Positions 53,608 to 64,000 of a DNA stretch of 64,000 nucleotides are shown here, piece after piece. The position numbers were made by a program, and so were the translations under genes. The DNA comes from Jidongwangia harbinensis (GTDB lineage Bacteria; Actinomycetota; Actinomycetes; Mycobacteriales; Micromonosporaceae): assembly GCF_020216025.1 (NCBI RefSeq), contig NZ_JAIWNC010000011.1, forward strand, positions 186,001-250,000, given 5' to 3'. Numbering within the stretch: position 1 is the stretch's first letter; every line of letters begins with the position of its first letter. The notes beneath the pieces were generated by a model. It searched no databases. It was not told where the DNA came from and saw only the letters and a list, made by a program, of their open reading frames with translations.

Positions 53608-53835
53608 CAAGATCCAACTCATATAGGACCCCCAGATCTGGTCTAAGCAAGCCGCATATCGGGCAGAGTGGCCCGCCGGACGAGGCCAGCGCCGCAATAG
53701 AGCCGCATCGGGGAGCAGCAGTAAGGCCGCTTATCGACCAGAAGCCGCATGTCGCCCAAAGACCAGCGCGACGTCACCCGGCCCCGCGCATGGCCCGGTT
53801 CTCGGACGGCTCCGGGATGACGAACCGCGGACGCC

Positions 53836-55077
53836 TCAGCGCGACTCCACCAGCGGAAGCTCCGTCCGCCCGGCCCCGCCGCCCGGCATGGCGATCGACG
53901 AGAAGTGCGAGACCACCCGCTCGTCGGTCGGGTCGTCGGCGGGAGTGTGGTGCACCGCCAGATGCCGGTACAGGGTGTCGCGCTGCGCCGGGATCCGGTC
54001 GGCGGTGCGGATCATGCCGATCAGCTCGTGCAGGTTGGACCGGTGCCGGGCGCCCGCCGAGGAGATCACGTTCTCCTCCAGCATGATCGAGCCGAGGTCG
54101 TCCACGCCCATGTGCAGCGCCAGCTGACCGACGTCCTTGCCGGTGGTCAGCCACGACGCCTGCAGGTGCGACACGTTGTCGAAGAACAGCCGGGACACCG
54201 CCACGAAGCGCAGGTACTCCAGGCTGGTGGCCTGGGTCCGCCCCTTCAGGTGGTTGTTCTCCGGCTGGTACGTCCACGGGATGAAGGCCCGGAAGCCGCC
54301 GACGGTGTGCGACTCCTCGACCGGCAGGTCCCGGTAACCGTTCGCCACGGCCAGGTCCTGCACGTCGCGGATCATCCGGATGTGCTCGATGCGCTCGGCG
54401 TTCGTCTCGCCCGTACCCATCATCATCGTGGCCGTGGAACTCAGGCCGTTGCGGTGGGCGACCGCCATGGCCTCCAACCACCGCGCGCCGGTCTCCTTGA
54501 GCGGAGCGATCGCCTTCCGCGGCCGGTCCGGCAGCATCTCCGCGCCCGCGCCCGCGATCGAGTCCAGCCCGGCCGCCTTGATCCGCAGGATCGCCTGTTC
54601 GATCGAGACGCCCGACACCTTGGCCATGTGCAGGATCTCGCTGGGACCGATCGAGTGGATGGCGAGCTGCGGGTACGCCTGCTTGACCGTGGCGAACAGC
54701 GTCTCGTAATACTCCACGCCGTAGTCCGGGTGGTGTCCGCCCTGCAGCATCACCTGGGTGGCGCCGAGTTCGACCGCCTCGCCGCACCTCCGCAGGATCT
54801 CCTCCATCGGATGCGACCAGCCCTCGGCGTGCTTCGGCGCCCGGTAGAAGGCGCAGAACTTGCACGCCGTGACGCACACGTTCGTGTAGTTGATGTTGCG
54901 GTCGATCAGGTAGGTGACGATGCCGTCCGGGTGACGCCGGCGGCGGACCGCGTCGGCCGCCTCGCCCAGGGCGTGGAAGGGCGCGTCCGTATAGAGCAGC
55001 AGCGCCTCCTCGGGCGTGATCCGCCCGCCGTCCGCGCCGCGCTGGAGGATGCTGTCGATCACCGGGTTCGCCGTCAC
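53836..55077 (-). CDS. mqnC: Cyclic dehypoxanthine futalosine synthase MqnC
   Basis: A 413-residue radical-SAM enzyme. The cluster motif is CVTACKFCAFYR (C-x3-C-x2-C, about residues 68-75) after NYTNVC, and QGGHHPDYGVEYYE and TMMMGTGETNAERIEH are family signatures. It cyclises dehypoxanthine futalosine in the futalosine route to menaquinone. With MqnA at 62.1 kb this shows that the organism uses the futalosine rather than the classical Men ring pathway. GTG at 55077. No other mqn gene is adjacent. Confidence 0.93.
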   Translation of the reverse strand: MTANPVIDSILQRGADGGRITPEEALLLYTDAPFHALGEAADAVRRRRHPDGIVTYLIDRNINYTNVCVTACKFCAFYRAPKHAEGWSHPMEEILRRCGEAVELGATQVMLQGGHHPDYGVEYYETLFATVKQAYPQLAIHSIGPSEILHMAKVSGVSIEQAILRIKAAGLDSIAGAGAEMLPDRPRKAIAPLKETGARWLEAMAVAHRNGLSSTATMMMGTGETNAERIEHIRMIRDVQDLAVANGYRDLPVEESHTVGGFRAFIPWTYQPENNHLKGRTQATSLEYLRFVAVSRLFFDNVSHLQASWLTTGKDVGQLALHMGVDDLGSIMLEENVISSAGARHRSNLHELIGMIRTADRIPAQRDTLYRHLAVHHTPADDPTDERVVSHFSSIAMPGGGAGRTELPLVESR

Positions 55078-55199
55078 GATCTGAAGCGTACGTCCCGATC
55101 CGCCCGGCCGTCAGCGGCGCGGGTCACCGACCATGGCGCCGCGGCGGAATGTCATAGGTGCTCGTTAGTCTCGACGCGGGTTCGTGGGATGGGGGGACA

Positions 55200-58466
<3,267 letters not shown>

Positions 58467-58467
58467 C

Positions 58468-59298
58468 GTGCCGGTGGATCCCGACGGGCGCTATTTCGAG
58501 GGCGGGCAGCCGATCCGGGTGGACGGCGGCATCGCGGTGCGCGCGAAACGCGGCAAGATCGGCGAGCAGTGGTGGTCCCGGCGCTTCGTCGACATCCTGG
58601 AGCAGGTGTGCGACGGCGGGCGGTTGGCGCGCGGCCGGACGTACGCGCGCAAGGGGCAGGTCATCGACTTCGTTCTCACGCCGGGCCGGGTGACCGGGCA
58701 GGTCCAGGGTTCGCGGCCCGACCCGTATCTCGTGACGATCGACATCGCCGCGTACGACGACGCCCAGTGGACGGTGGCGTCGCAGGCGCTGGCGTCCCAG
58801 GCGCTGTACCGGGCCGCGCTGCTGGCCGGCGACATGCCGCACGAGATCGTCGACGTCTTCGCGGGGCTGGACCTGCCGCTCTTCCCGTCCGCCCTCGACA
58901 TGCGCTGCAGCTGCCCGGACTGGAGTGTGCCGTGCAAGCACGTCTCCGCGGTGCTGTACGTGCTGGCCGAGGCGTTCGACGACGACCCGTTCCTGGTGCT
59001 CGCGTGGCGCGGCCGGGACCGGGAACAACTGCTGTCCGCGCTGCGCGGCATGCCCGAACCGGCCGAGGAGTTCGATCCGCTCGCCGTCGAGGAGGAGGCG
59101 CTGGCGGACCGGCTCGCCGACTACTACTCCCCCGGCATCTCGCTCAGCCGCCTGCGCGAACGGCCGGCCCGGGTCGCCACGCCGCCCGAGTTGCTGCTGC
59201 GCGCGTTGGATGCGCCACCGGTCCGGGTCCGGCACATCCCGCTGGTCGACCTGCTGCGCCCGGCGTACCGCGACCTGGCCGCGGCGCCCGACGCCTGA
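58468..59298 (+). CDS. SWIM zinc-finger protein
   Basis: A 276-residue protein with the SWIM motif CSCPDWSVPCKH (C-x-C-x(n)-C-x-H, about residues 148-159), which chelates zinc and is thought to bind DNA or protein. N-terminal WWSRRFVDILEQVCDGGRLARGRTYARKGQV is characteristic of bacterial SWIM proteins encoded beside SNF2 helicases. GTG at 58468, 1 bp after the SNF2 stop, so the two are translated together and probably act together. A stable terminator follows. Confidence 0.92.
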   Translation: MPVDPDGRYFEGGQPIRVDGGIAVRAKRGKIGEQWWSRRFVDILEQVCDGGRLARGRTYARKGQVIDFVLTPGRVTGQVQGSRPDPYLVTIDIAAYDDAQWTVASQALASQALYRAALLAGDMPHEIVDVFAGLDLPLFPSALDMRCSCPDWSVPCKHVSAVLYVLAEAFDDDPFLVLAWRGRDREQLLSALRGMPEPAEEFDPLAVEEEALADRLADYYSPGISLSRLRERPARVATPPELLLRALDAPPVRVRHIPLVDLLRPAYRDLAAAPDA

Positions 59299-59320
59299 GG
59301 GCACCGGGCGCCGGGCCGGC

Positions 59321-59357
59321 CGGAAGCGGGCCGGGGGTGCGAGCCGGCCCGCTTCCG
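59321..59357. terminator. Bidirectional terminator
   Basis: Perfect 12-bp stem (59321-59332 with 59346-59357), 13-nt loop, between the convergent SWIM and GH64 genes. Confidence 0.75.
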
Positions 59358-59371
59358 CGGTCAGTGCCGGG

Positions 59372-60967
59372 TCAGCCCCGGCGCCACTTCTGGTTCGCCG
59401 AGCCGCCACAGTCCCAGAGTTGGAGCCGCGCGCCGTCGCCGGCGTTCCAGTCCTTGATGTCCACGCACCGGTTGGCCGCCAGGTTCACCAGGTCACCGGA
59501 TCCGTTCAGGGCGAACTGCTGCGCCCCGCTGCCGTTGCACGTGTAGAGCTGGACCACCGCGCTGTTGCCGGTCGCGCCGCCGTCGACGTCCAGGCACTTG
59601 TTGTTCTCGCTCTTCACCGCGTTGCCGTCGAACGTCCACCGCTGCGCGTTGGTGTTGTTGCAGGTGTACATCTGCAGCGGCGCGCGGTCGACGAAGTTGG
59701 CACCGGGCACGTCGACGCACTTGTTGTTCCAGTTGCTGATCAGCGGAGACCCGGTGCCCGGCTGCGGCCCGCCGCCGCCGGTGCCGAACGGGCTGAGGAT
59801 CACTCCGGCAGCGCGGGGGTCGCCGTCGTGCACCAGCGATTCGAACGCGCCGACGTCGTCGAACGCGAACGCGTACGCCTTGCCGTCCGCCATGTTCTGG
59901 TGGATGACGCGGGCGTACTGGTTGGTCGGGTTGCTGCGGTAGAACTCGGCCGCGTTGGTGCTCGGCTGGGTGTCGATCGTGCCCAGCGTGCCCCGGTTCA
60001 GCGCGGCGCACAGCGTCCGGGAGATCGGGCCGACCACCTGGTCGTTCGGTGCGGGCAGGTCGCCGTCGCAGCCCCAGACGCTGGCCGAGGACGGCCGGTT
60101 GAACTGCGCCACCTGCTGCCCGGCGCTGTTGGTGAAACGCATGACGTTGCCGGAGGTACGCCCGAAGTAGCGGGTGTTCGGCTGGTCCCCGAACGGCACC
60201 ACGGTCAGCGTCTTGGTGGTGTACGCGTTCCACGCCGAGGCGATGTACGAGTCCAGGTAGTTCGCGCTGAGCAGGCCCGCGCCGGCCGCCTTGCCCGGTG
60301 CCAGTACGCGCAGCACGGTGCCGTCGGACCGGGTATGGACAGTGTTGGCCCATCCGGACTGTGCGCGGATGCCGTCGATGATCGCGTTGCGGCCGTTGTT
60401 CACCACGTCGCCGGTGCGCCGGGTGGCGCCGTTGGCACCGGTCACGGTGACCGCGTGCGGCACCGCGAACATGTCCACCTGCGAGCTGTTCAGCCACAGA
60501 CCGGAGTCGTTGTAGGTGAACTCGCTCCAGTCGAACAGGATGTCGCGGTTCGCGTCGCCGGGCGACCAGGGCGCGGGTTGCACCAGGCCGTCCGGGGTCA
60601 GGAAGAACTTGAGCTTCTCGCCGAACGAGAAGTAGACCCGGCCGGAGAATCCGCGGGGGAACTGGATCGTGGCGCTGCCGCCGTTGCCCGGACCGGGGAT
60701 GGACGCGTCCGGCGCCGGGGCCGGTGGGAGGGCGCCGCCGGTCCACGGGATGAAGGTGCCGCCCTGGTTGACGTACCCGAGGCGGCCGCTGGAGAGCTGG
60801 ATGCCGATCACATAGAGGTGGACCGCGTCGCCGCGGCCGGTGTTGTTGGCGACCGTGACCGGCAGCAGGGCCGGGCCGACGGCCTGCGCCGGGGTGGCGG
60901 ACAGGGCCACCGGCACCGCGGCGAGCAGGGCGGCGAGGGCGGGGAAGAGCCTTCTTCGAGTACGCAC
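59372..60967 (-). CDS. Secreted GH64 beta-1,3-glucanase with ricin-type lectin domain
   Basis: A 531-residue exported enzyme. Signal peptide MRTRRRLFPALAALLAAVPVALSATPAQA, then a glycoside hydrolase family 64 / thaumatin-like domain (about residues 35-390) with FPRGFSGRVYFSFGEKL and the acidic region LFDWSEFTYND. A Gly-rich linker leads to a C-terminal ricin B-type beta-trefoil (about 400-531) with three repeats, each ending in a Q-x-W or QxF-like motif (AQRWTF, AQQFAL, NQKWRRG). Expected to hydrolyse beta-1,3-glucan of fungal walls to laminari-oligosaccharides. GTG at 60967 with GAGGAG upstream; a consensus promoter and a LacI-type operator precede it. Confidence 0.9.
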   Translation of the reverse strand: MRTRRRLFPALAALLAAVPVALSATPAQAVGPALLPVTVANNTGRGDAVHLYVIGIQLSSGRLGYVNQGGTFIPWTGGALPPAPAPDASIPGPGNGGSATIQFPRGFSGRVYFSFGEKLKFFLTPDGLVQPAPWSPGDANRDILFDWSEFTYNDSGLWLNSSQVDMFAVPHAVTVTGANGATRRTGDVVNNGRNAIIDGIRAQSGWANTVHTRSDGTVLRVLAPGKAAGAGLLSANYLDSYIASAWNAYTTKTLTVVPFGDQPNTRYFGRTSGNVMRFTNSAGQQVAQFNRPSSASVWGCDGDLPAPNDQVVGPISRTLCAALNRGTLGTIDTQPSTNAAEFYRSNPTNQYARVIHQNMADGKAYAFAFDDVGAFESLVHDGDPRAAGVILSPFGTGGGGPQPGTGSPLISNWNNKCVDVPGANFVDRAPLQMYTCNNTNAQRWTFDGNAVKSENNKCLDVDGGATGNSAVVQLYTCNGSGAQQFALNGSGDLVNLAANRCVDIKDWNAGDGARLQLWDCGGSANQKWRRG

Positions 60968-61001
60968 GTGAGCTCCTCAGTTCCGAGGGGGGACGGCTCG
61001 G

Positions 61002-61013
61002 GAGAGCGCTCTC
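61002..61013. promoter_or_regulatory. LacI/CebR-type operator of the glucanase gene
   Basis: Perfect palindrome GAGAGCGCTCTC, with the central AGCGCT of actinomycete LacI-family sugar-regulator boxes (CebR type). It begins 2 bp downstream of the -10 box, a classic repression position. Confidence 0.6.
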
Positions 61014-61015
61014 AC

Positions 61016-61044
61016 AGAATCGTACTGTTAACAACGTGTGTCAA
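61016..61044 (-). promoter_or_regulatory. Housekeeping-type promoter of the glucanase gene
   Basis: On the minus strand a perfect -35 TTGACA (61044-61039), a 17-bp spacer and -10 GATTCT (61021-61016). Confidence 0.55.
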
Positions 61045-61106
61045 TAGACTATGACTGATGTATTGCCGGGATATTACGCAGCGGGTCGACGGCATAGTCT
61101 CGGGCC

Positions 61107-62060
61107 ATGAGTGGAATGAGCTACCGCCGACTCGGCAACTCCGGCCTCGTGGTGTCGGTGGTCGGCATCGGCTGCAACAATTTCGGCCGGAAACTGGACG
61201 CCGACGGCACCCGCGCGGTGGTGGACGCCGCGTTCGACGCCGGCATCACCCTGTTCGACACCGCCGACATCTACGGCACCCCGCACGGCGCCTCCGAGGA
61301 GTGCCTGGGCGCGGCGCTCAAGGGCCGGCGCGACGAGATCGTGCTGGCCAGCAAGTTCGGCATGGACATGGAGGGGATCAACGGCAACGACTTCGGCGCC
61401 CGCGGCTCCCGGCGGTACATCGTGCGCGCCGTGGAAGCATCGCTGCGCCGGCTCGAGACCGACCATCTCGACCTCTACCAGATGCACGAGCCGGACCCGG
61501 CAACCCCGATCGACGAGACCCTCGCCGCCCTGGACGACCTGGTCCGCAGCGGCAAGGTGCGGTACCTGGGCAACTCGAACTTCACCGGCTGGCAGATCGC
61601 GGACGCCGACTGGACGGCGCGGGCGAGCGGCCTGACCCCGTTCATCAGCGCGCAGAACCAGTACAGCCTGCTGCACCGCGAGGTGGAGGCCGAGGTCGTG
61701 CCCGCGTGCGAGCACTTCGGGCTGGGCCTGCTGCCGTTCTTCCCGCTGGACAGCGGCCTGCTGAGCGGCAAGTACCGGCGCGGCGAGACGCCGGCCGAGG
61801 GGACCCGGCTGTCGCTGCCCCGCTACCAGCGCTGGCTGGACGGCGCCGACTGGGACACCATCGAGGCCCTCACCGAGTACGGCGCCGAACGCGGCCACAG
61901 CCTCCTCGACGTGGCGATCGCCGGCCTGGCCGCCCGACCGGCCGTGACCAGCGTGATCGCCGGCGCCACCACCCCCGACCAGGTGCACGCGAACGCAGCC
62001 GCCGCCACCTGGCAACTCACCACGGCCGACGTAGCCGCCCTCGACGCCCTCCTCCCCTAA
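61107..62060 (+). CDS. Aldo/keto reductase
   Basis: A 317-residue NADP-dependent aldo/keto reductase. The catalytic tetrad is visible: Asp and Tyr in FDTADIYGTPHG, Lys in LASKFGMD, and His in DLYQMHEPD. The C-terminal cofactor segment VTSVIAGATTPDQVHANAAA is typical. The family is close to YghZ/voltage-gated-channel beta-like AKRs, but the substrate is unknown. ATG at 61107 with TAGTCT at 61095-61100 six nt upstream suggests leaderless transcription. Convergent with mqnA across a shared terminator. Confidence 0.9.
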   Translation: MSGMSYRRLGNSGLVVSVVGIGCNNFGRKLDADGTRAVVDAAFDAGITLFDTADIYGTPHGASEECLGAALKGRRDEIVLASKFGMDMEGINGNDFGARGSRRYIVRAVEASLRRLETDHLDLYQMHEPDPATPIDETLAALDDLVRSGKVRYLGNSNFTGWQIADADWTARASGLTPFISAQNQYSLLHREVEAEVVPACEHFGLGLLPFFPLDSGLLSGKYRRGETPAEGTRLSLPRYQRWLDGADWDTIEALTEYGAERGHSLLDVAIAGLAARPAVTSVIAGATTPDQVHANAAAATWQLTTADVAALDALLP

Positions 62061-62071
62061 CCCATCCCGCT

Positions 62072-62092
62072 CCGCCCCGCAGGGCGGGGCGG
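62072..62092. terminator. Bidirectional terminator
   Basis: 9-bp all-GC stem (62072-62080 with 62084-62092), 3-nt loop, between the convergent aldo/keto reductase and mqnA stops. Confidence 0.7.
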
Positions 62093-62093
62093 G

Positions 62094-62945
62094 TCAGACC
62101 TCGGCGAAGGCGGGCCCCGCGGCCGGGAGGGCCGGGGCTTCGCCGCGGGCCGCGGCGCGCCGCGCGAACTCCCGCAGGCCGGCGATCTGCCGCTCCCCCA
62201 GCGAGAAGTCCAACGCCCGGAAGTAGGTCGCCAGCGTCTCGGCCGCGAACGGCTCCCACCGCGCGGCCGCCTCGGCGACCTCGTTCAGCTCGCCCAGGCA
62301 CAGGTCGCGCGACCGCTGGAACGCCTCGTGCACGTCCTTCACCGCACCCGGGTTGGCCTCGGCGAAGTCCCTGCGGGCCGCCCAGACCGCGAACACCATC
62401 GGCAGGCCGGTCCACTCCTTCCACGCCTCGGCCAGGTCGGTGACCTGCAGGCCGTGGACCGGGGCCTCGTGCATGGCCCGCAGCGCCGGGTCGCCGATCA
62501 GCACCGCGGCGTCCGCCTCCATCAGCATCTGGGCCAGATCGGGCGGGCACCGGAAGTACCGGGGCTCGGCGCCGTACCGCTCGGCGAGCAGCATCTGGGC
62601 GAGCAGCACGCCGGTTCGCGAGGTGGAGCCCAGCGCCACCGGGCGGCCGTTCAGCTCGGCCAGGGGGCGGGTGGAGACCAGGTTGACGGACAGCACCGGG
62701 CCGTCGCTGCCGACCGCCAGATCGGGCAGCAGCACCAGCTCGTCGGCGTGGCGGAGGTATTCGACCAGCGAGATCGGGCCGATGTCGAGGTCGCCGGCGA
62801 CCAGGGCGGCGTTGAGCCGGTCCGGGGTGTCCTTGCGCAGATCGACGTCGAGCAGCGCGCCGGAACGCATCAGCCCCCAGTAGATGGGCAGGCAGTTGAG
62901 GAACTGGATGTGCCCGACCCGGGGCCGCTGGACGCTGTCGCTCAT
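62094..62945 (-). CDS. mqnA: Chorismate dehydratase MqnA
   Basis: A 283-residue periplasmic-binding-protein-fold enzyme without a signal peptide. VGHIQFLNCLPIYWGL (about residues 10-25), GPVLSVNLVSTRPLAEL and VFAVWAARRDFAEANPG are family signatures, as is ALGSTSRTGVLLAQML, with a substrate-loop Ser/Thr. It dehydrates chorismate to 3-enolpyruvylbenzoate, the first step of the futalosine pathway to menaquinone. ATG at 62945. It lies 7 kb from mqnC rather than beside it. Confidence 0.92.
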   Translation of the reverse strand: MSDSVQRPRVGHIQFLNCLPIYWGLMRSGALLDVDLRKDTPDRLNAALVAGDLDIGPISLVEYLRHADELVLLPDLAVGSDGPVLSVNLVSTRPLAELNGRPVALGSTSRTGVLLAQMLLAERYGAEPRYFRCPPDLAQMLMEADAAVLIGDPALRAMHEAPVHGLQVTDLAEAWKEWTGLPMVFAVWAARRDFAEANPGAVKDVHEAFQRSRDLCLGELNEVAEAAARWEPFAAETLATYFRALDFSLGERQIAGLREFARRAAARGEAPALPAAGPAFAEV

Positions 62946-63182
62946 CCCCCGACGCTAGCGCCGGGAAGCGCGTTCCGGCCCGGCGGCGCCGAGTCGCGTG
63001 TCCCACACCGCGGTCCGGCACCTGGTAAATGGGTGGAGCGGACGGGCCTCGGTGGGTAACGTGGTTGGCCGCTTGACGGCCGCGGTGAAACGGCACCGTA
63101 GCGGACGTCCCCGCGCCGAGCGGCCGGCCATCCGGTCCCGGATACGCGAGCGAGCAGCAGGTGACCCGATAAGGAAGTCAGC
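62946..63182. other. Divergent spacer between mqnA and HelD-like gene
   Basis: 237 bp that must hold promoters for both genes. TTGACG at 63073-63078 is a possible -35 for the plus strand, but no convincing -10 sits at 17-18 bp. I did not find the rifamycin-associated element (RAE). Confidence 0.4.
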
Positions 63183-64000
63183 GTGCCCGCACCCGACCTC
63201 GACACCGAGCTAACCTCCGAACGCACCCACCTGACCGCCTCCCGGGCCGCCCTGCGCCGCATGCGGGGCCGCGCGGAAGCGCTCTACTCCACCGGCGCCG
63301 ACGTGGCCGGCGACGCGTACGGCGCGGAGGCGCTCGGACGCACCCTGTCCCGCCGGGTCGCCGAGCTCGCCGACGACCCGACCACCCCGCTCTTCTTCGG
63401 CCGGCTGGACATCGACGAGACGGCGTACCACGTCGGCCGGCGGCACGTCACGGACGACGCCGGTGAACCGATGGTGCTGGACTGGCGGGCACCGCTGTCC
63501 CGGTCGTTCTACCGGGCGAGCGTCCGCGACCCGCAGGGCGTCACGACCCGGCGCCGGTTCGGCTTCGTCCGCGGCGAGCTGACCAGCTTCGAGGACGAGC
63601 ACCTGGACCGCGGCGAGGAACTCGGCACGAAGAGCCGGATCCTGACCGCCGAGATCGAACGCCCACGGGTCGGGCCGATGCGCGACATCGTGGCCACCAT
63701 CCAGCCGGAACAGGACGAGTTGGTCCGGGCCGAGCTGGACGACTCGATCTGCGTCCAGGGGGCGCCGGGCACCGGCAAGACCGCGGTCGGGCTGCACCGG
63801 GCGGCGTACCTCCTCTATCTGCACCGGGAGCGGCTGCGCCGGTCGGGCGTGCTGGTGGTGGGGCCGAACTCCGCGTTCCTGTCCTACATCTCCGCCGTGC
63901 TGCCCGCCCTGGGCGAGGTCGAGGTGCAGCAGGCGACGATCGACGATCTGATCGCCCGGGCGCCGGTGCGCGGCACGGACAGCGCGGAGGCGGCGCTGCT
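63183..64000 (+). CDS. HelD/HelR-type RNA polymerase-associated helicase (5' part)
   Basis: The first 272 codons of a UvrD/Rep-like superfamily 1 ATPase, cut by the window end. A coiled-coil-forming N-terminus (ERTHLTASRAALRRMRGRAEAL) is followed by PLFFGRLDIDETAYHVGRRHV, LDWRAPLSRSFYRA and Walker A GAPGTGKTA (about residues 193-201), the layout of HelD proteins that free stalled RNA polymerase. In Streptomyces and mycobacteria relatives (HelR) also protect polymerase from rifamycins. GTG at 63183 has AAGGAAG 5 nt upstream. Confidence 0.88.
   Translation, partial: MPAPDLDTELTSERTHLTASRAALRRMRGRAEALYSTGADVAGDAYGAEALGRTLSRRVAELADDPTTPLFFGRLDIDETAYHVGRRHVTDDAGEPMVLDWRAPLSRSFYRASVRDPQGVTTRRRFGFVRGELTSFEDEHLDRGEELGTKSRILTAEIERPRVGPMRDIVATIQPEQDELVRAELDDSICVQGAPGTGKTAVGLHRAAYLLYLHRERLRRSGVLVVGPNSAFLSYISAVLPALGEVEVQQATIDDLIARAPVRGTDSAEAAL

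Larger units (their letters stand above)
52765..53835. other. 1.07-kb spacer with inverted repeat and repeat array
   Basis: Between the LPXTG gene start and the mqnC stop. It contains a perfect inverted repeat (52854-52879) and an eight-copy array of about 21 bp (53442-53600). Frames crossing it are mostly repeat-encoded or lack a start signal and family resemblance. The stretch 52920-53380 is GC-rich with open frames, but I see no gene I could support. Confidence 0.55.

Noticed and set aside
62946..63182. Rifamycin-associated element upstream of the HelD-like gene
   Set aside because: No GGGGCTTGCGGCAAG-like sequence; the GGCCGCTTGACGGCC stretch does not fit.

Overview
The window is about 72% GC, with many GTG starts, TGA/ATG overlaps and leaderless promoters, and has the gene content of a filamentous actinomycete. 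BldG with its partner, an Rv3654c-to-Ssd tad operon, a full 14-gene nuo operon and futalosine-pathway menaquinone genes together suggest Micromonosporaceae (Actinoplanes or Micromonospora type). That placement rests on recognised gene neighbourhoods, not on a search. I saw no rRNA, tRNA, insertion sequence, prophage or CRISPR array.

Layout. 0-10 kb: bldG and its anti-sigma partner diverge from a DUF1998 helicase. A tight eight-gene tad/Flp-pilus operon (ssd, tadA, tadB, a small unknown gene, tadC, Flp pilin, two TadE-like pseudopilins) follows on the minus strand, rich in in-frame minisatellites. Its promoter region holds two DnaA-box sequences and a 16-bp tandem array. 10-18.5 kb: a second STAS protein, a SerB1-like HAD phosphatase, a PH-like membrane protein, a degenerate Fic-like protein, acetyl-CoA synthetase, a secreted M6 metalloprotease and an EphE-like alpha/beta hydrolase. 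This gene order resembles the M. tuberculosis Rv3649-Rv3671 segment as I remember it.

18.5-25 kb: a type VII secretion (ESX) island. Two WXG100 proteins lie upstream of a 967-residue two-SseB-domain protein with an uncharacterised C-terminal domain, followed by a small overlapping gene that could be its immunity protein. EccE is divergent. The other ESX core genes are outside the window. 25-31 kb: holin-like protein, RarD, an ECF sigma/anti-sigma pair with an autoregulatory-looking promoter, IclR regulator, MFS exporter and a long-chain polyprenyl diphosphate synthase.

32-55 kb is a respiratory block. nuoA-N (48268 down to 32027) is preceded by a MenJ-like reductase, with Rex-like operators in front of both menJ and nuoA. 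MenG methyltransferase and MqnC follow, and MqnA is at 62.1 kb. Polyprenyl synthase (side chain), MqnA/MqnC (ring), MenG (methylation) and MenJ (side-chain reduction) would make the menaquinone that the encoded NDH-1 reduces. An LPXTG surface protein and a 1-kb repeat-bearing spacer are embedded here. 55-64 kb: a SNF2 helicase/SWIM-finger pair, a secreted GH64 glucanase with ricin-type lectin domain under a LacI-type operator, an aldo/keto reductase, and the 5' end of a HelD/HelR-type helicase cut by the window edge.
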